The position numbers and the translations under genes are program-made. Shown in pieces: positions 45,577-56,519 of a DNA stretch of 64,000 nt. A model generated the notes under the pieces. It was not told the origin of the DNA. It made no database searches and saw only the letters and a list, made by a program, of their open reading frames with translations. The stretch covers positions 39,018,886 to 39,082,885 of the forward strand of contig OX421492.1 in the NCBI GenBank assembly GCA_949126835.1. Reading direction: 5' to 3'. How positions within the stretch are numbered: position 1 is the first letter of the stretch; each line of letters begins with the position of its first letter. Origin of the DNA: Anisus vortex (lineage: Eukaryota > Mollusca > Gastropoda > Planorbidae).

Positions 45577-47601
45577 TACTAGACTAGGGGTCGGCAACCT
45601 ACGGCACGCGTGTCAGACTTGGCACGCGGAGCCCTTTTCAATGGCACGCGGACGACCTCCCGAAAAAAAATTGTTTTTAATAGCTTCTGCGTGCCATGTC
45701 ATTTTCTTTCATTAGCTCTCGCTGACCAGACTCTGAAAATAATTTAATTAAAAAGAAGTACAATTTTTTTCAAATAAATCAAAATGCAACCATTTCATTC
45801 AGTCGTTTGCCTGGTCTTAAGCGTTCAGTTTCGGCGGATAAAAACTAGTCTTTGCGTCTCCTGTGCTTACATCAAAGGATGCTTACATCAAAAGAACGTG
45901 ACGACTACTCTACATTTTGGTTGGTTTTGTCTGTATTATATCGCAACCCCCAAAAATATCGAATACAAGTAATTAACTAATTAGTATTTGCAAACCGTTA
46001 TCTGATTTATTTTTCGCGATTCCAATAATATTATTATAAAGTATTTCCTTCAATTTAACGTAAAAAAATAGTGTGCCACCGAAACGACTTTCCTCCTTCC
46101 CCAATAACAACAAAATAAACAACAACCTTGTTCAATTTCAGATTTTCGATTTGATATTTAAATTTTATCTTAACACTTTATTAACAAGATGATATCCATC
46201 AAATTATTATAATTTTATCATATCTGTAGGCCTATATAGCCTATAAAGAAAACTATTACAATTATTCACAATGTTATATTATGCGGCGATATATCAAGGT
46301 ATAAGTATAAGTGCCCATAAAATGTCCGAAAAAGATAAAAACGCTACTACGATGGTTGGCAAACAGAAAAGATTTATCGAATTTCTTGTAAACCGAATTG
46401 GGGGACTGCTGTTAAGCTTCCATTTCATTATAACACCATGAACGTGTGTGTGCAAAGAGTTCATCATTAGACTTGCGCTCCGTAATGGAAACTGTTGTTA
46501 AAAAAGTAGTCTAAACTTTATAGTTTCCCACTCTTCGTTGATTCACCGGCAATGCAAATCTTTACTACAAGAAATTGAAAGTGAATATGGAGATCTTCTG
46601 TTGTACAGTAGTGTTCACTGGCTTAATCAAGGTAAAGGGTTGAATAGATTCGTTTCGTGTCTGGAAGCAGTTAAGATGTTTATTAAATTAATGAAACAAT
46701 ATTAATTTTAAGAATTGAATGATGATAAATGCCCTATGAAACTGATGTTTTTGACAGACTTAACGACTCATTTAAATGAGTTGAACTTGCGTTTACAAGG
46801 ACAAGATCAAACAATTCTTGAACTGTTTGGTTATTATTTTTACTGGAAAGCATTTGGATAGAAACTGGACTAATTTATCCGTGATATTAACTGTACAACA
46901 TTTAAGTAGGTCCTCAATGTTAAAGATCATTTAGCTCTAGACCTATATACATTACAGATAGATGAGCTTAAGAAGAACATTGAAGCACTCAAAGTGGAGT
47001 TTTCTGGCAGAACTCTATTTTGAAATGCTGCAAATTGAATTTAAAACATCCGATTTCTGGACATCAAAATTTGCCGCATTGCGAACAAATCTGAACAAAG
47101 CTATTCTTAATTATTGATCTGTTTGAAAAACTTTGAATTTGTTTTATTTTCATCTATTGGCTCAACTTACACTTGTAAAAAGATTTTCTCAAACAATAAA
47201 ACTTGTTTAAGCCCACAAGAAAGTCGCCTAACTCTTGACGTTTAAGCAAGGCTCACATTAATTGATACAGGCTATACTTGCATTCAAAAGTTTTTTATCT
47301 TCTTTGATTAAGCACACACAATAATTCAAATTTAAAAAAGAACAACAGCTCAAGCGTACGTATAAGAGCAGTATATTACGTAATTGTTGTAATTACAGCA
47401 ATTTGTGACTAATCTGTGTTGACTTTTGTATGGTTTCTTAGTAAAGCGCCTTTTCGTTTTGATCATGCTACATACATTTAATAATTATTAAAAATAATAA
47501 ATATGGCAGAGGTTGACTATTTGGCTGTTGGCACGCCGACTGAGTTAGAAATTCTACTTTGGCACGCCGCTGTCAAAAGGTTGCCGACCCCTGTACTAGA
47601 C
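45577..47601 (+). mobile_element. hAT element with 8-bp TSD and decayed transposase
   Basis: Body 45585-47593. Left end TAGGGGTCGGCAACCT and right end AGGTTGCCGACCCCTG are inverted repeats (one mismatch at the outermost base). The direct repeat TACTAGAC flanks it at 45577-45584 and 47594-47601. Subterminal GGCACGC motifs recur near both ends, as in Charlie-type hATs. Confidence 0.95.
46330..47275 (+). pseudogene. hAT transposase pseudogene (GTF2IRD2/ZBED5-like type)
   Basis: Fragments in shifting frames match the C-terminal half of the GTF2IRD2/ZBED-related hAT transposases: QCKSLLQEIESEYGDLLLYS, then VHWLNQGKGLNRF, LNLRLQGQDQ after LTDLTTHLNE, and a final region with STYTCKKIFS. The last corresponds to the hAT dimerisation motif (normally followed by MKxxKSxxRxRL). 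Stops and frameshifts are frequent and the zinc finger is not recognisable. A non-functional relic. Confidence 0.75.
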
Positions 47602-48305
47602 TATAATAACAACAAATAAACTGCTAATTCAACAGAAACTGATTTTACACAAATCGACTTTTTACGTCACAACTTTAAAACATTGCCTTGTAAAAAGAAA
47701 CATCGACAGAGTTAAAATATTAGCCAACTCTTTAAATAGTCAAATACAAAATATTCCTTTAAACAAGTTCTCGTGTCTCAATAAACAAACAAACAAGGGA
47801 AGTGAGCTGACCAAATGTAGTCACTCGAACAAAATTCACTGAAAAAAAATATTTTTAAACTGATTGAATGCTGGTTTACTTCATCCACTGAGCTAAAAGC
47901 ATTTCATTATAATTTTTTCAATATTTTGTTTTCTATTTGTAATGAAATTTTACCGAATATTTTCATGGCGTGAGGCAACGAAATGGACCGCGATTCTCGT
48001 TGTGGGAAAATCTTTTTTTTTTTGTTCTTTTAATATTCAACTTTCAGGAAAAAATTGTTTTTTTAAAACATGTTTGCAATTTATTTTTTTACACATTCAA
48101 TATTTATTTTTAAGGGCAAATAAAAAAAATATTCAATAATTCTTGTACAGTTTTTGTTTGTTTGATAGTTTTTTACATTGTCTTTACAAGATATGGCGTG
48201 TTCATCATAAACTGGTGTGATCATTTCATAACGTACTCAAGTCTGTTCTCTGCTTGCAATCTTAAATCTACATTTTTCTTCTTTGTTCTCAAAAGTTAAT
48301 GATTT
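47602..48305. other. No recognisable gene
   Basis: AT-rich spacer with poly-T and poly-A tracts. The 65-codon frame at 47942 has no motif. Confidence 0.45.
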
Positions 48306-48312
48306 AAAGGAT

Positions 48313-48999
48313 TCAGAAAACAAGTCCAATAATTGTGAAGAACGGCGCCGTGGCTGACAGTTGCTCCAGTCCAGCGGCATAGCTAGGGTTTGGGGGCCCC
48401 GGGGGCTTGGCCTCTTTAGGGCCCCCTGCAACAAAATTTTTCGGACACTCCTTTTGGGGCCCCTGCAAAAACAATTTTCGGACACTCCTTTGGGGGACAA
48501 CCTCAAGTAGGGGCCCCGGGGGACTTTTGAATTCGGACCCCCCTTCCCTAGCTACGCCACTGCTCCAGTCCACCATACAGTTTGTCATTGAAGGTACCTT
48601 CCTGTGACCATATATGGCTGACCGGGTAGAGTGGTACAGGGGGCAGGTCTGAAGGACATGTTCCGCATTTTCGCGAGTTGTTCCGCAGGATCACGTTTCA
48701 CTTGATCCAATTAGGCCTAGTAGTTTGCGGAACATGTGCTGCTTCAGCCTGTTATGACCAGTCCTTAGTCTGAAGATGATGTGTTGAAATTGGCGGGAGA
48801 GTTTGTAGTAAGCATCAATCGTTGGGTTGTTTTGTCGCAGCTCAGACCATCTTTCGGATTTGTTTGAGTACTGCCTTGATCTCTTCGGGGTGTAAGTATG
48901 ATCTGTCTGGTTTTATCTGCCTCCAGTTTTAGCTAAAGTGTCGACAGTGTCATTCCTTTAATTTTTAACATCCCCAGGAATCCATTGGAGAACCAGTTC
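48313..48999 (-). mobile_element. LINE ORF2 3' end (RNase H and C-terminal knuckle region), split by a MITE
   Basis: On the minus strand, starting near 48999: LVLQWIPGDV (end of a LINE RNase H domain) and DTVDTLAKTGG. Next come KLSRQFQHIIFRLRTGHNRL, SCGTTRENAEHVLQTCPLYH and KLYGGLEQLSATAPFF, and the end IGLVF with a stop at 48313-48315. This order is typical of LINEs with an RNase H domain after RT. Stop codons show decay. The 191-bp MITE at 48372-48562 is inserted within the GGLE|QLS codons. Confidence 0.88.
48364..48570. mobile_element. 191-bp hAT-type MITE with 8-bp TSD
   Basis: Body 48372-48562, starting CAGCGGCATAGCTAGGG and ending CCCTAGCTACGCCACTG (two mismatches between the inverted ends). 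It is flanked by CTCCAGTC at 48364-48371 and 48563-48570. The interior is GC-rich, with ATTTTTCGGACACTCCTTTTGG-type internal repeats. Non-coding. Confidence 0.95.
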
Positions 49000-49059
49000 T
49001 TTTGTTGTTGTTTTTTTTTGCTCAGTTTTAAAACTGTTCTGACATTAGTGATGAAGACA

Positions 49060-49395
49060 ATCTACATGAAAAGGCTAAATCTCCATGCACTACTAAGTCT
49101 ACAGGCAATGCAAAGTTTACAGGCAATTCTAATTCTACATTCCATGCTAAGTCTACTTACAATGCTAATTCTATATTAAATTCTAATTCTACATACAATG
49201 CTAATTCTACGTTCAATGCTAATTATACATACAATGCTAAATCTTCATGCAATGCTAAATCTACATGCAATGCTAAATCTGCATGCAATGCTAAATCTAC
49301 ATGCAATGCTAAATCTAAATGCAATGCTAAATCCACATGTGATGCTAGATCCACATGTAATGCTATGCTAACTCTGAATGTAATGCTATATTATT
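49060..49395. repeat. 18-bp minisatellite (CTACATGCAATGCTAAAT)n
   Basis: About 18 units with gradual variation. Same motif family as 45395-45535. Confidence 0.9.
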
Positions 49396-51155
49396 TGCAG
49401 ACTTGTTATTGTTTTAATTAGTTTTAATGAAATAAAAAAGTATGGTAATATTTATTCTCGAAACTTAAAAATAATTCGTTAGCAAAAGTTGCTATACATT
49501 ATAGCTGTTCTTTCTTTTTATATTTCACTACAGTCTTGTATTTAATTCATTTTATTTTTATTTTATTTTTATATTTGCCAAGGCGGTCTAGCATCAGTGC
49601 CTTAGGCTTGTGTTTTCTGATGGGAAGTGGATAAACAAGAAACTACGGTGTTGTTTTAATATAAAGCAGTAATATTCTGAGCATTGAACTTAATTATTTC
49701 ATTCCCTGCCTATATTTGATTTGTACAATTACCATTGTCATACTGACTAGTAAACGAGATATCTTTGGATATAAAACGTTAGACTTGTATTGTTCACGTG
49801 TGAGATGTAAACATTTCTCCATCGACCCGTGAGCGATGACTCTGTTAAAACATGTCAGTTTAAATATATTTTGAACGATAAACAATTTTGTAACAGATAA
49901 ATCGGTTGATAATTGAAATAAACCTTTATGTATCTGTCTCATGACGACTCAACTTCTGTATCAGCCTTTTCTTATTGTATGTGTTACAGACGCTCCTGGT
50001 ATACAGAAGATATTTGTGTTTCTTCCCGCCTTTATCCTTGGGTTTGAATCTGGTCTTGCATTTTGATTGGCTTTTTAATTGATTGTAAGTTGTTGGTTTC
50101 CCTGGTTTGTTAAGGCAGCCTATTCCTTGTCAGTATGCTATTCAAGAAGAAAGACCTTTTTGTATAATGAAGAATTGCTTTATCCCACTATCTATGCCTC
50201 CAACAGATCTAAGCATGAGCTAAGCATTTGAAAAAAATAAGATGCCACAGAAAAGGTCAACCAAATGTCATCCAAATATTGTTTGCCTAAACGTGCCAAT
50301 CCAATAATACATTTCATGTAGTGACGTAGAGTCGTCTACTTCCATTGCATTTCGCTTTGAAATAATTCAGTGATATTCCCAAACCACTTTTCTACAACTT
50401 GGAGTCGTTTCCTCGGTGGAATGCTTGCTCACATATTTACAACGTAGGATCTATGTCTGCCCCCGAGAGGAGTATTGTAAAGCTTTGATTGATTGAGTCA
50501 TGAATAAATCATGGCTTTCCAACAATCATTGGCTTGGAAATGTTTCCGGAAATTCATTTTATGATTGCTGCCAAGTACTTTAGAAATGGAGTTCTAGATG
50601 TTGCTAGAGTTGATAGTTTTAATACTGGCATTATTTATCACAGAGTTTTAATAGAGGTATTATTAACCAAATAGAATGGTCAAGATCAGACATACTACAT
50701 ATGCTTTAGATTTTATATAGGGCATATAGATTACAGATCTATTTGGTAAAATATAAAGTTGTAATTTTGTAACTATAAAGTTAAAAAAAAAATTCAGAAT
50801 CTGTTAAATTATTTTTTTTACAATATAGAACTTTACAATTAATCGCAAATGTATTAAAAACTGCGTAGAAAATTTTGATTTTATAAAAACGCATTTATTT
50901 CTGTTTCTAAACTATCCTGCCAATTCTGTATGATTTATCGGTTATGGTGTTTTCTACTGTAGGCCTATTGATATATTAGTCAATAGAAAGACGTATATGT
51001 TTTGTACTGTTCTCACTGTCCAGTGAATAGTAAGATTTATGGAAGGAGAGCTGACGTCAAGACTTTTGTTTGTTAGTTTTCAATTATTATATTATTGTTA
51101 AAGATGTTTTTATGATGTTAGAAACATATGTCTACTTTTTAAAGTTTTTGAATAA
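49396..51155. other. No recognisable gene
   Basis: About 1.8 kb upstream of the GPCR exon. It may be intron of that gene. No coding exon with transmembrane character was recognised. Confidence 0.45.
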
Positions 51156-51620
51156 TTAAGCTAAGACCAAGTGAAGAGGTTTTTCTCAAAGGAACGAGAT
51201 TTGGAATAGCCTCATACGGCAGTGACGTATCACAAGGGAAATAAATAAATAAAAATAGACGCTATAAATCTATATTTAACCATTTTGTTAAAAATAAGAA
51301 CCGGAAAAAGATTCAAAACATGTTGCAATAGATTCAAAACACGTGACAATATTCATTTTTCCTAGTCGGAATCCTTTATGTTACGTCACTTTCCTATATT
51401 GCCGGAAATAAAAACATCTCAAATGGCTACGAGATTTGGAGTAATCATCCGAAAAACACACACATTTAAGTGCAAATATTGTACTAATTACTTAAAATGT
51501 ATCTTTGATATTTTGTATAAATGTTTTTTTTAACATTCAGATACTGAATACACTATTTACTATCAAAATCAAATGTTAACTCAATTTTGATAAAAAGCTC
51601 TTCACTTGGTCTTTAAGCTA
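51156..51620. mobile_element. 449-bp MITE with 8-bp TSD
   Basis: Body 51164-51612 with inverted ends AGACCAAGTGAAGAG and CTCTTCACTTGGTCT (15 bp perfect), then G/C and TTTTT pairing. It is flanked by TTAAGCTA at 51156-51163 and 51613-51620. The interior is AT-rich and non-coding. The 8-bp duplication fits a hAT-type or other 8-bp-duplicating family, but the AGACC terminus is not the usual CA(G/C) hAT end. Confidence 0.9.
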
Positions 51621-52208
51621 GTCTAATGAAATTATATCTATACAGTTGTGAACTGTGTGTACCTAGACCAAGTTACTTAGCACAACACTTTGTGTATTTA
51701 ATTCTTGGTGTAAATGAAACTGCATTTAATATGTATGTGTCTTACCTGATGGACAGAAGAAATAAATTGAGTTAAATCAAAGTGTTGACTTCACAGTTTT
51801 TTCTTATTTATTGACTGCTAAAATGTTCTTTGCGTAAATCTACTTCTTTCTTATGTAAAACTAGAAATGTAACTGGCCAGTGTAAACTATGTTAATATGC
51901 TAATATAGAATCCCATTTTCTATCATAACTTTTATTATTAATATCATTTAAATATACTATGACGTTGCCATCTACTGAATCTATTTGTTTTTCATAGTCA
52001 CATCTATGGCTTATTACTATTATTACCGGTATTGTAAGGAATGTTAATATAAAACTTACAAATGTTTTTGTGTAGCGTAAATCTATACCCAAGAATTTGG
52101 TAACTCTTAAGAAATTTCACCGAGGTGAAAGACAGTTCTTTAATAACAATTTTAGAAGTAACTTAACGCATGATGTAGCCTACTAATACTTGTTTTATTC
52201 TATTTCAG
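51621..52208. other. Probable intron sequence before GPCR exon
   Basis: AT-rich, ending in a pyrimidine-rich acceptor (TTTTATTCTATTTCAG) directly before the coding sequence. Confidence 0.6.
52195..52208 (+). promoter_or_regulatory. Splice acceptor of the GPCR exon
   Basis: Polypyrimidine-like TTTTATTCTATTTCAG ends at 52208. The downstream frame opens exactly here with TM3-end/loop-2 sequence. Confidence 0.85.
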
Positions 52209-52989
52209 ATATATCGCTATAGTCTTCCCGATAAAAGCTCACATCATGTGTACCAAGCGGAGGGTGTTCGCCGTCATGGTTCTCATCTGGATCGTTTCTG
52301 GTCTGTGTGCCACTCCTACAGCCGTTTTCAACACAGTTCTGCAACTGTCCGAAACTCCTCCACAGAACTTCTGCGTCACTGCGTTCCACGTCGACAAGCG
52401 GCAGCACGATGTCTACAACATGATCTTCAAATACACAGAGTCCGTTGTGTTCTACCTGGGCCCACTCAGTATCCAGGTCATCTGCTACGCCATCATCGGG
52501 AAACGGCTCTTTGTGGGCGTCGAGAAACTTCACAGAAACAGCGGCGGAATCAGCTCGGCCTCACGACCTAACGGCCGTGGCCCAACCCGAGCCTACAGCG
52601 AGGCCATCCGGGCGCGGCGAGGTGTGGTCAAGATGCTGATGGCCAGCGTGGCCATCTACTTCCTCAGCTACTCGCCACACCAAATTATGCTGTACTACAG
52701 CTCTTTCTCGACGGTCAGCTTCGACAAGACGTGGATGTTCCACGTGCTGACCTACACGCTGGCGTACATCAACAGCGCCGCCAACCCGGTGCTTTACTGT
52801 ATTTTCAGCGACAACTTCCGCAGTAAATTCAAGGTAATATTTCGCAGGTGTGTATGCTGCAACTGTTGCTGTTGTAAGTCCAGGGATCTACAAAGGCCCA
52901 TCGTCCTGCACTCGTACACCGAGTACACGTCTTTAGTAAAAAAAAATACTACAAATAGGCAAAACTCCATCCCAGCTGTAGCGTTATAG
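52209..52989 (+). CDS. Rhodopsin-like (class A) GPCR, last coding exon, probable neuropeptide receptor
   Basis: The exon starts after the acceptor TTCTATTTCAG with the third base of a codon. With an upstream CG this gives R, then YIAIVFPIKA, so the intron splits the DRY motif after TM3 (phase 2). In order: intracellular loop 2, TM4 (FAVMVLIWIVSGLCATPTAV), extracellular loop 2 with the conserved Cys (NFCVTAF), TM5 (VVFYLGPLSIQVICYAII), loop 3 with RARRGVVKML, and TM6 (ASVAIYFLSYSPHQIMLYY, with SYSP where CWxP is usual). TM7 is YINSAANPVLYCIFSD, which includes NPxxY. Helix 8 follows, then a Cys-rich tail (CVCCNCCCCKS) suited to palmitoylation, and TAG at 52987. It gives 259 residues; TM1-TM3 must lie in upstream exons not found here. 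The conserved features fit peptide receptors (TRH/ETH/CCHamide-like range), but I cannot assign the ligand. Confidence 0.93.
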
Positions 52990-53225
52990 AATAATTACAC
53001 AGCTATTAATTCGATCTTACTGGACAGGATTATCAACAACAAGCTTACCAAATATTTGTATGTTGAAAAATTCATTTTTTCTTCTCTCCCATCAAGGTGT
53101 ATTTATTGTATTTTGTACAATCAGCTGTACTAGCTATAAAGATATAGCTGACTGGGGAAACGGACGGAGTGTCTTGTGACTTATTCAGTTATAGCTATGG
53201 TGCTATGTCTTTATTTCTGAACATT
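52990..53225 (+). other. Likely 3' UTR of the GPCR gene
   Basis: Non-coding AT-rich sequence after the stop codon. No AATAAA before the minisatellite; the first clear one downstream is at 54199. The transcript end is therefore uncertain, and the array may be transcribed. Confidence 0.4.
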
Positions 53226-53662
53226 ATAACTTATTGTGGAAACTTAACAAAGTGTCCTATAACTTATTGTGGAAACTTAACAAAGTGTCCTATAACTTAT
53301 TGTGGAAACTTAACAAAGTGTCCTATAACTTATTGTGGAAACTTAACAAAGTGTCCTATAACTTATTGTGGAAACTTAACAAAGTGTCCTATAACTTATT
53401 GTGGAAACTTAACAAAGTGTCCTATAACTTATTGTGGAAACTTAACAAAGTGTCCTATAACTTATTGTGGAAACTTAACAAAGTGTCCTATAACTTATTG
53501 TGGAAACTTAACAAAGTGTCCTATAACTTATTGTGGAAACTTAACAAAGTGTCCTATAACTTATTGTGGAAACTTAACAAAGTGTCCTATAACTTATTGT
53601 GGAAACTTAACAAAGTGTCCTATAACTTATTGTGGAAACTTAACAAAGTGTCCTATAACATA
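53226..53662. repeat. 33-bp minisatellite (AACTTATTGTGGAAACTTAA..)n
   Basis: Thirteen virtually identical 33-bp units (AACTTATTGTGGAAACTTAA plus CAAAGTGTCCTAT). The homogeneity implies recent expansion. The open frames (ITYCGNLTKCP and WKLNKVSYNLL) follow from the unit being a multiple of three. Confidence 0.97.
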
Positions 53663-53664
53663 TT

Positions 53665-54540
53665 GTATCACTGTGATAATACAAAGAAAACTATCATCTC
53701 TGGATGACACATACCGCATTCAAATATTTATAAATGTGAGTCAAAATATTCATACTTAAACATAACTGATGAACAATATCTAAACAAGAGTTTTTTTTAA
53801 GCACTTAATCAATACACAAGGTTAGTTAGGTATTCCAAGCTTTTATGTTTAGATATGTTTGCTGTATTTATACTAAACTGTGTGATAAAATTATTGTTCC
53901 TTGTTTGTGAACTAAAATCTAAACAGACTGGTGCAAAACTGGTGATTGAGGTACGGTGTGAAAAGATTGTGAACAAACAAACAAACAAACAAAAAGGCCA
54001 ATAATATAAAATGACAACCTTTACAGCCTTTGCAATTTGCAAGTAAACGAGAGAAATGAACGGGGGGAGGGAGGTTGCGTCACTTCCAATTAAAAGCAAC
54101 ATTTCTGCAGAATTTAAACAAAGCATTACATCAAAAAAGTTAAGTCAAGGAAGAAACACATGGCTCTTCGCTTTTGAATGACGATACACCGCAAATGCAA
54201 TAAATTTGTTTGAGAGGAACAATAATTTGTGGTTCTCTTTACATTTTCCACTGTACGTTACAAACAAAAACGTGAATTCAATGTTACGGCAAAGTATTCC
54301 TGCTAAATAGCTGTGGCTTTCAACTATACATTATGTAGGTCAGGGGTATATAAAGTTGTTTTTTATCTTTCGTGACCAGGCATTTCTTATAGGCTTAGGC
54401 TACTTCTTCGGATCCCACCAGCATGTCTATCTTATATACTAGCTAGTAAGTAATATATTACAGATATACATTTGTACATGCATACATTTTTCTTATAGGG
54501 CTAGTATGAAATAAATGACGTCTATACTAAGCCTTGTGAA
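53665..54540. other. No recognisable feature
   Basis: Spacer. AATAAA at 54199 is a possible polyadenylation signal for the GPCR gene. A 105-codon minus frame at 53809 lacks a recognisable domain. Confidence 0.45.
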
Positions 54541-54544
54541 GAAA

Positions 54545-54725
54545 TATTCGCGAGCTAATTCTACATATTCCCGAGCCGATTCACCATATTCTCCAGCTCA
54601 TTCACCATTTTCGCGAGCCGATTCACCATATTCGCGAGCCGATTCACCATATTCGCGAGCTGATTCACCATATTCTCGAGCCGATTCACCATATTCCCGA
54701 GCCGATTCACCACCATATTCGCGCC
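54545..54725. repeat. 21-bp minisatellite (TTCACCATATTCGCGAGCCGA)n
   Basis: About eight units, some with TCG to CCC/TCT changes. The plus frame reads SPYSRAD repeats; taken as a repeat artefact. Confidence 0.93.
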
Positions 54726-54729
54726 AGTC

Positions 54730-56290
54730 TGTGTTGGCCAGTATGATTCAAAATTTATTGAAAGCTTGCCTTAAAGTAAATATTATAAGTAATTTTACAT
54801 AGCATTAAGATGTATGTTGAAATATATTTTGAGTCACGAGAACGCCAGCAAACTAAAGAATGGCTTCAGTAAACGGAACGAAAAGGTCAAATCAAGACGA
54901 CGCATATGGCCAAGTAATCTAGCTTAGTCTTATACGTTTTTTACAGCTTATAGTAGTCTCTGTAGCGTTTTACAATTATTGTCTACACTCTAAGGTCCCC
55001 CCCCCCCACTCCCACATACCACCAAACCTTGATTACCAGGTTGCCATCAGATTTTAAAAGCTCCGTTTAGCCTCTCCGGGAGTTAACGGCTCCCCGTGAA
55101 CTATATTACTTAATGAGCCATAATATATTGTGTTCATTTGATTTTGTTGTTACCTAACATTGGCGATATCTTTTGTAAACGTTGTTAGTCGAGCCTTTAG
55201 TTCAACTAATCCAGCTTACCACGGCATTTAAAAACACAAAAGTTTTTTTTTAACTCAATAGAAGTTTGTGACATGTATCATTGTATCATAGTATCATTGT
55301 ATTGTTGACATTATCATTGCGATGGAAGTACTAAGATGTGACGGTAAGTATACTAGATGACGTTGTCAAAGTTACATTTAACCAACACTGGTCTTGTTAT
55401 GTTTCACTAAATTATTGCACAGGATTCTTGCAATGCCCATGAATGTTGTCATTAAAAGAAAAAAAACAAATGTGTATAACACTGATGTGCCTATTGTTGA
55501 CATTTCGTTTTGCATGACAATGTGTGTGCATGTGCAGATAGGTTGCTGTCAAGTTGACATTTTCAAAAAACTTTACTATCGAAAGGCTCGTTCTAAAGTT
55601 TAAGTTTTTTTTAAAGTAAAGGGGGGTGGGGATAGTTTATACGGGTGCAGGTTTGACGGGAAGACTGAAAAGGTTGTGTTAAAGGTGATCTAGATATATT
55701 ATCAGAGTCATGATTTATTACCTGGGTAAACTTCACCAATAAGGATAATGATTAACAATTTGGGCGTATGCTGAGAGGTTTGAAACAAAAAATGTAAAAA
55801 GAGAAGCAGGTTCCAAGATGTTAATTTCGTTAAAGAGTTTAATTTTTTTAAAGTTAAAATTTTAAAAAGATGCATCCTTACCGCCCCTGCACCTGCCTAT
55901 AGCGAGGTTATATTAGACTATTGACCTTTCTAGCCGAAATAGCACTGCACTAGGAAAGTCACAATGAGGCCTGTGAAGTGATCTTCAGCCTGCAATAAGA
56001 GGCAATGAAGAGAAGCATCTCAATGCTGAGTGTGTTCAGTTAACACGCTATTCTAGAGTTGAGTGTGGAGGTGAGTGGAGATAACCATTTCTACAGTAAA
56101 CACCAGTCACTTACTCATACAACAACAATGACAACAACAATAAGAAGAACAATAATAAGAACACCAAAATGATATAAATTTACACAAAATTTATAATACA
56201 AAAGTATTGTATTTATTTCAGTGTGCCTCTAACAGTGTGGTTACAAATAATAATAGTATTAAATAATCTGACTTAATGCTGTTGTAGTAC
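54730..56290. other. No recognisable gene
   Basis: About 1.5 kb with a poly-C tract near 54998. The 69-codon frame at 55394 has no motif. Confidence 0.45.
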
Positions 56291-56294
56291 ATAA

Positions 56295-56515
56295 ACATCA
56301 TCCAACAGTTTGACCATTATACAGAGTACTACAATACAAAGACATCATTCAAAAGTTTGGCCATTATACAGAGTACTACAGTACAAAGACATCAGCCAAC
56401 AGTTTGGCCATTATACAGAGTACTATAATACAAAGACATCATTCAAAAGTTTGACCATTATAAGGGTACTACAGTACAAAGACATCATTTAACAGTTTGA
56501 CCATTATACAGATTA
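56295..56515. repeat. 47-bp minisatellite
   Basis: About 4.5 units of CAGTTTGGCCATTATACAGA, GTACTACAGTACAAAGACAT and CATCCAA, with modest variation. One unit lacks ACAGA. Confidence 0.92.
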
Positions 56516-56519
56516 CTAC

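Noticed and set aside
49694..52092. Upstream exons of the GPCR (TM1-TM3)
   Set aside because: No frame here shows a GN..V, LxxxD or DRY-preceding transmembrane pattern.
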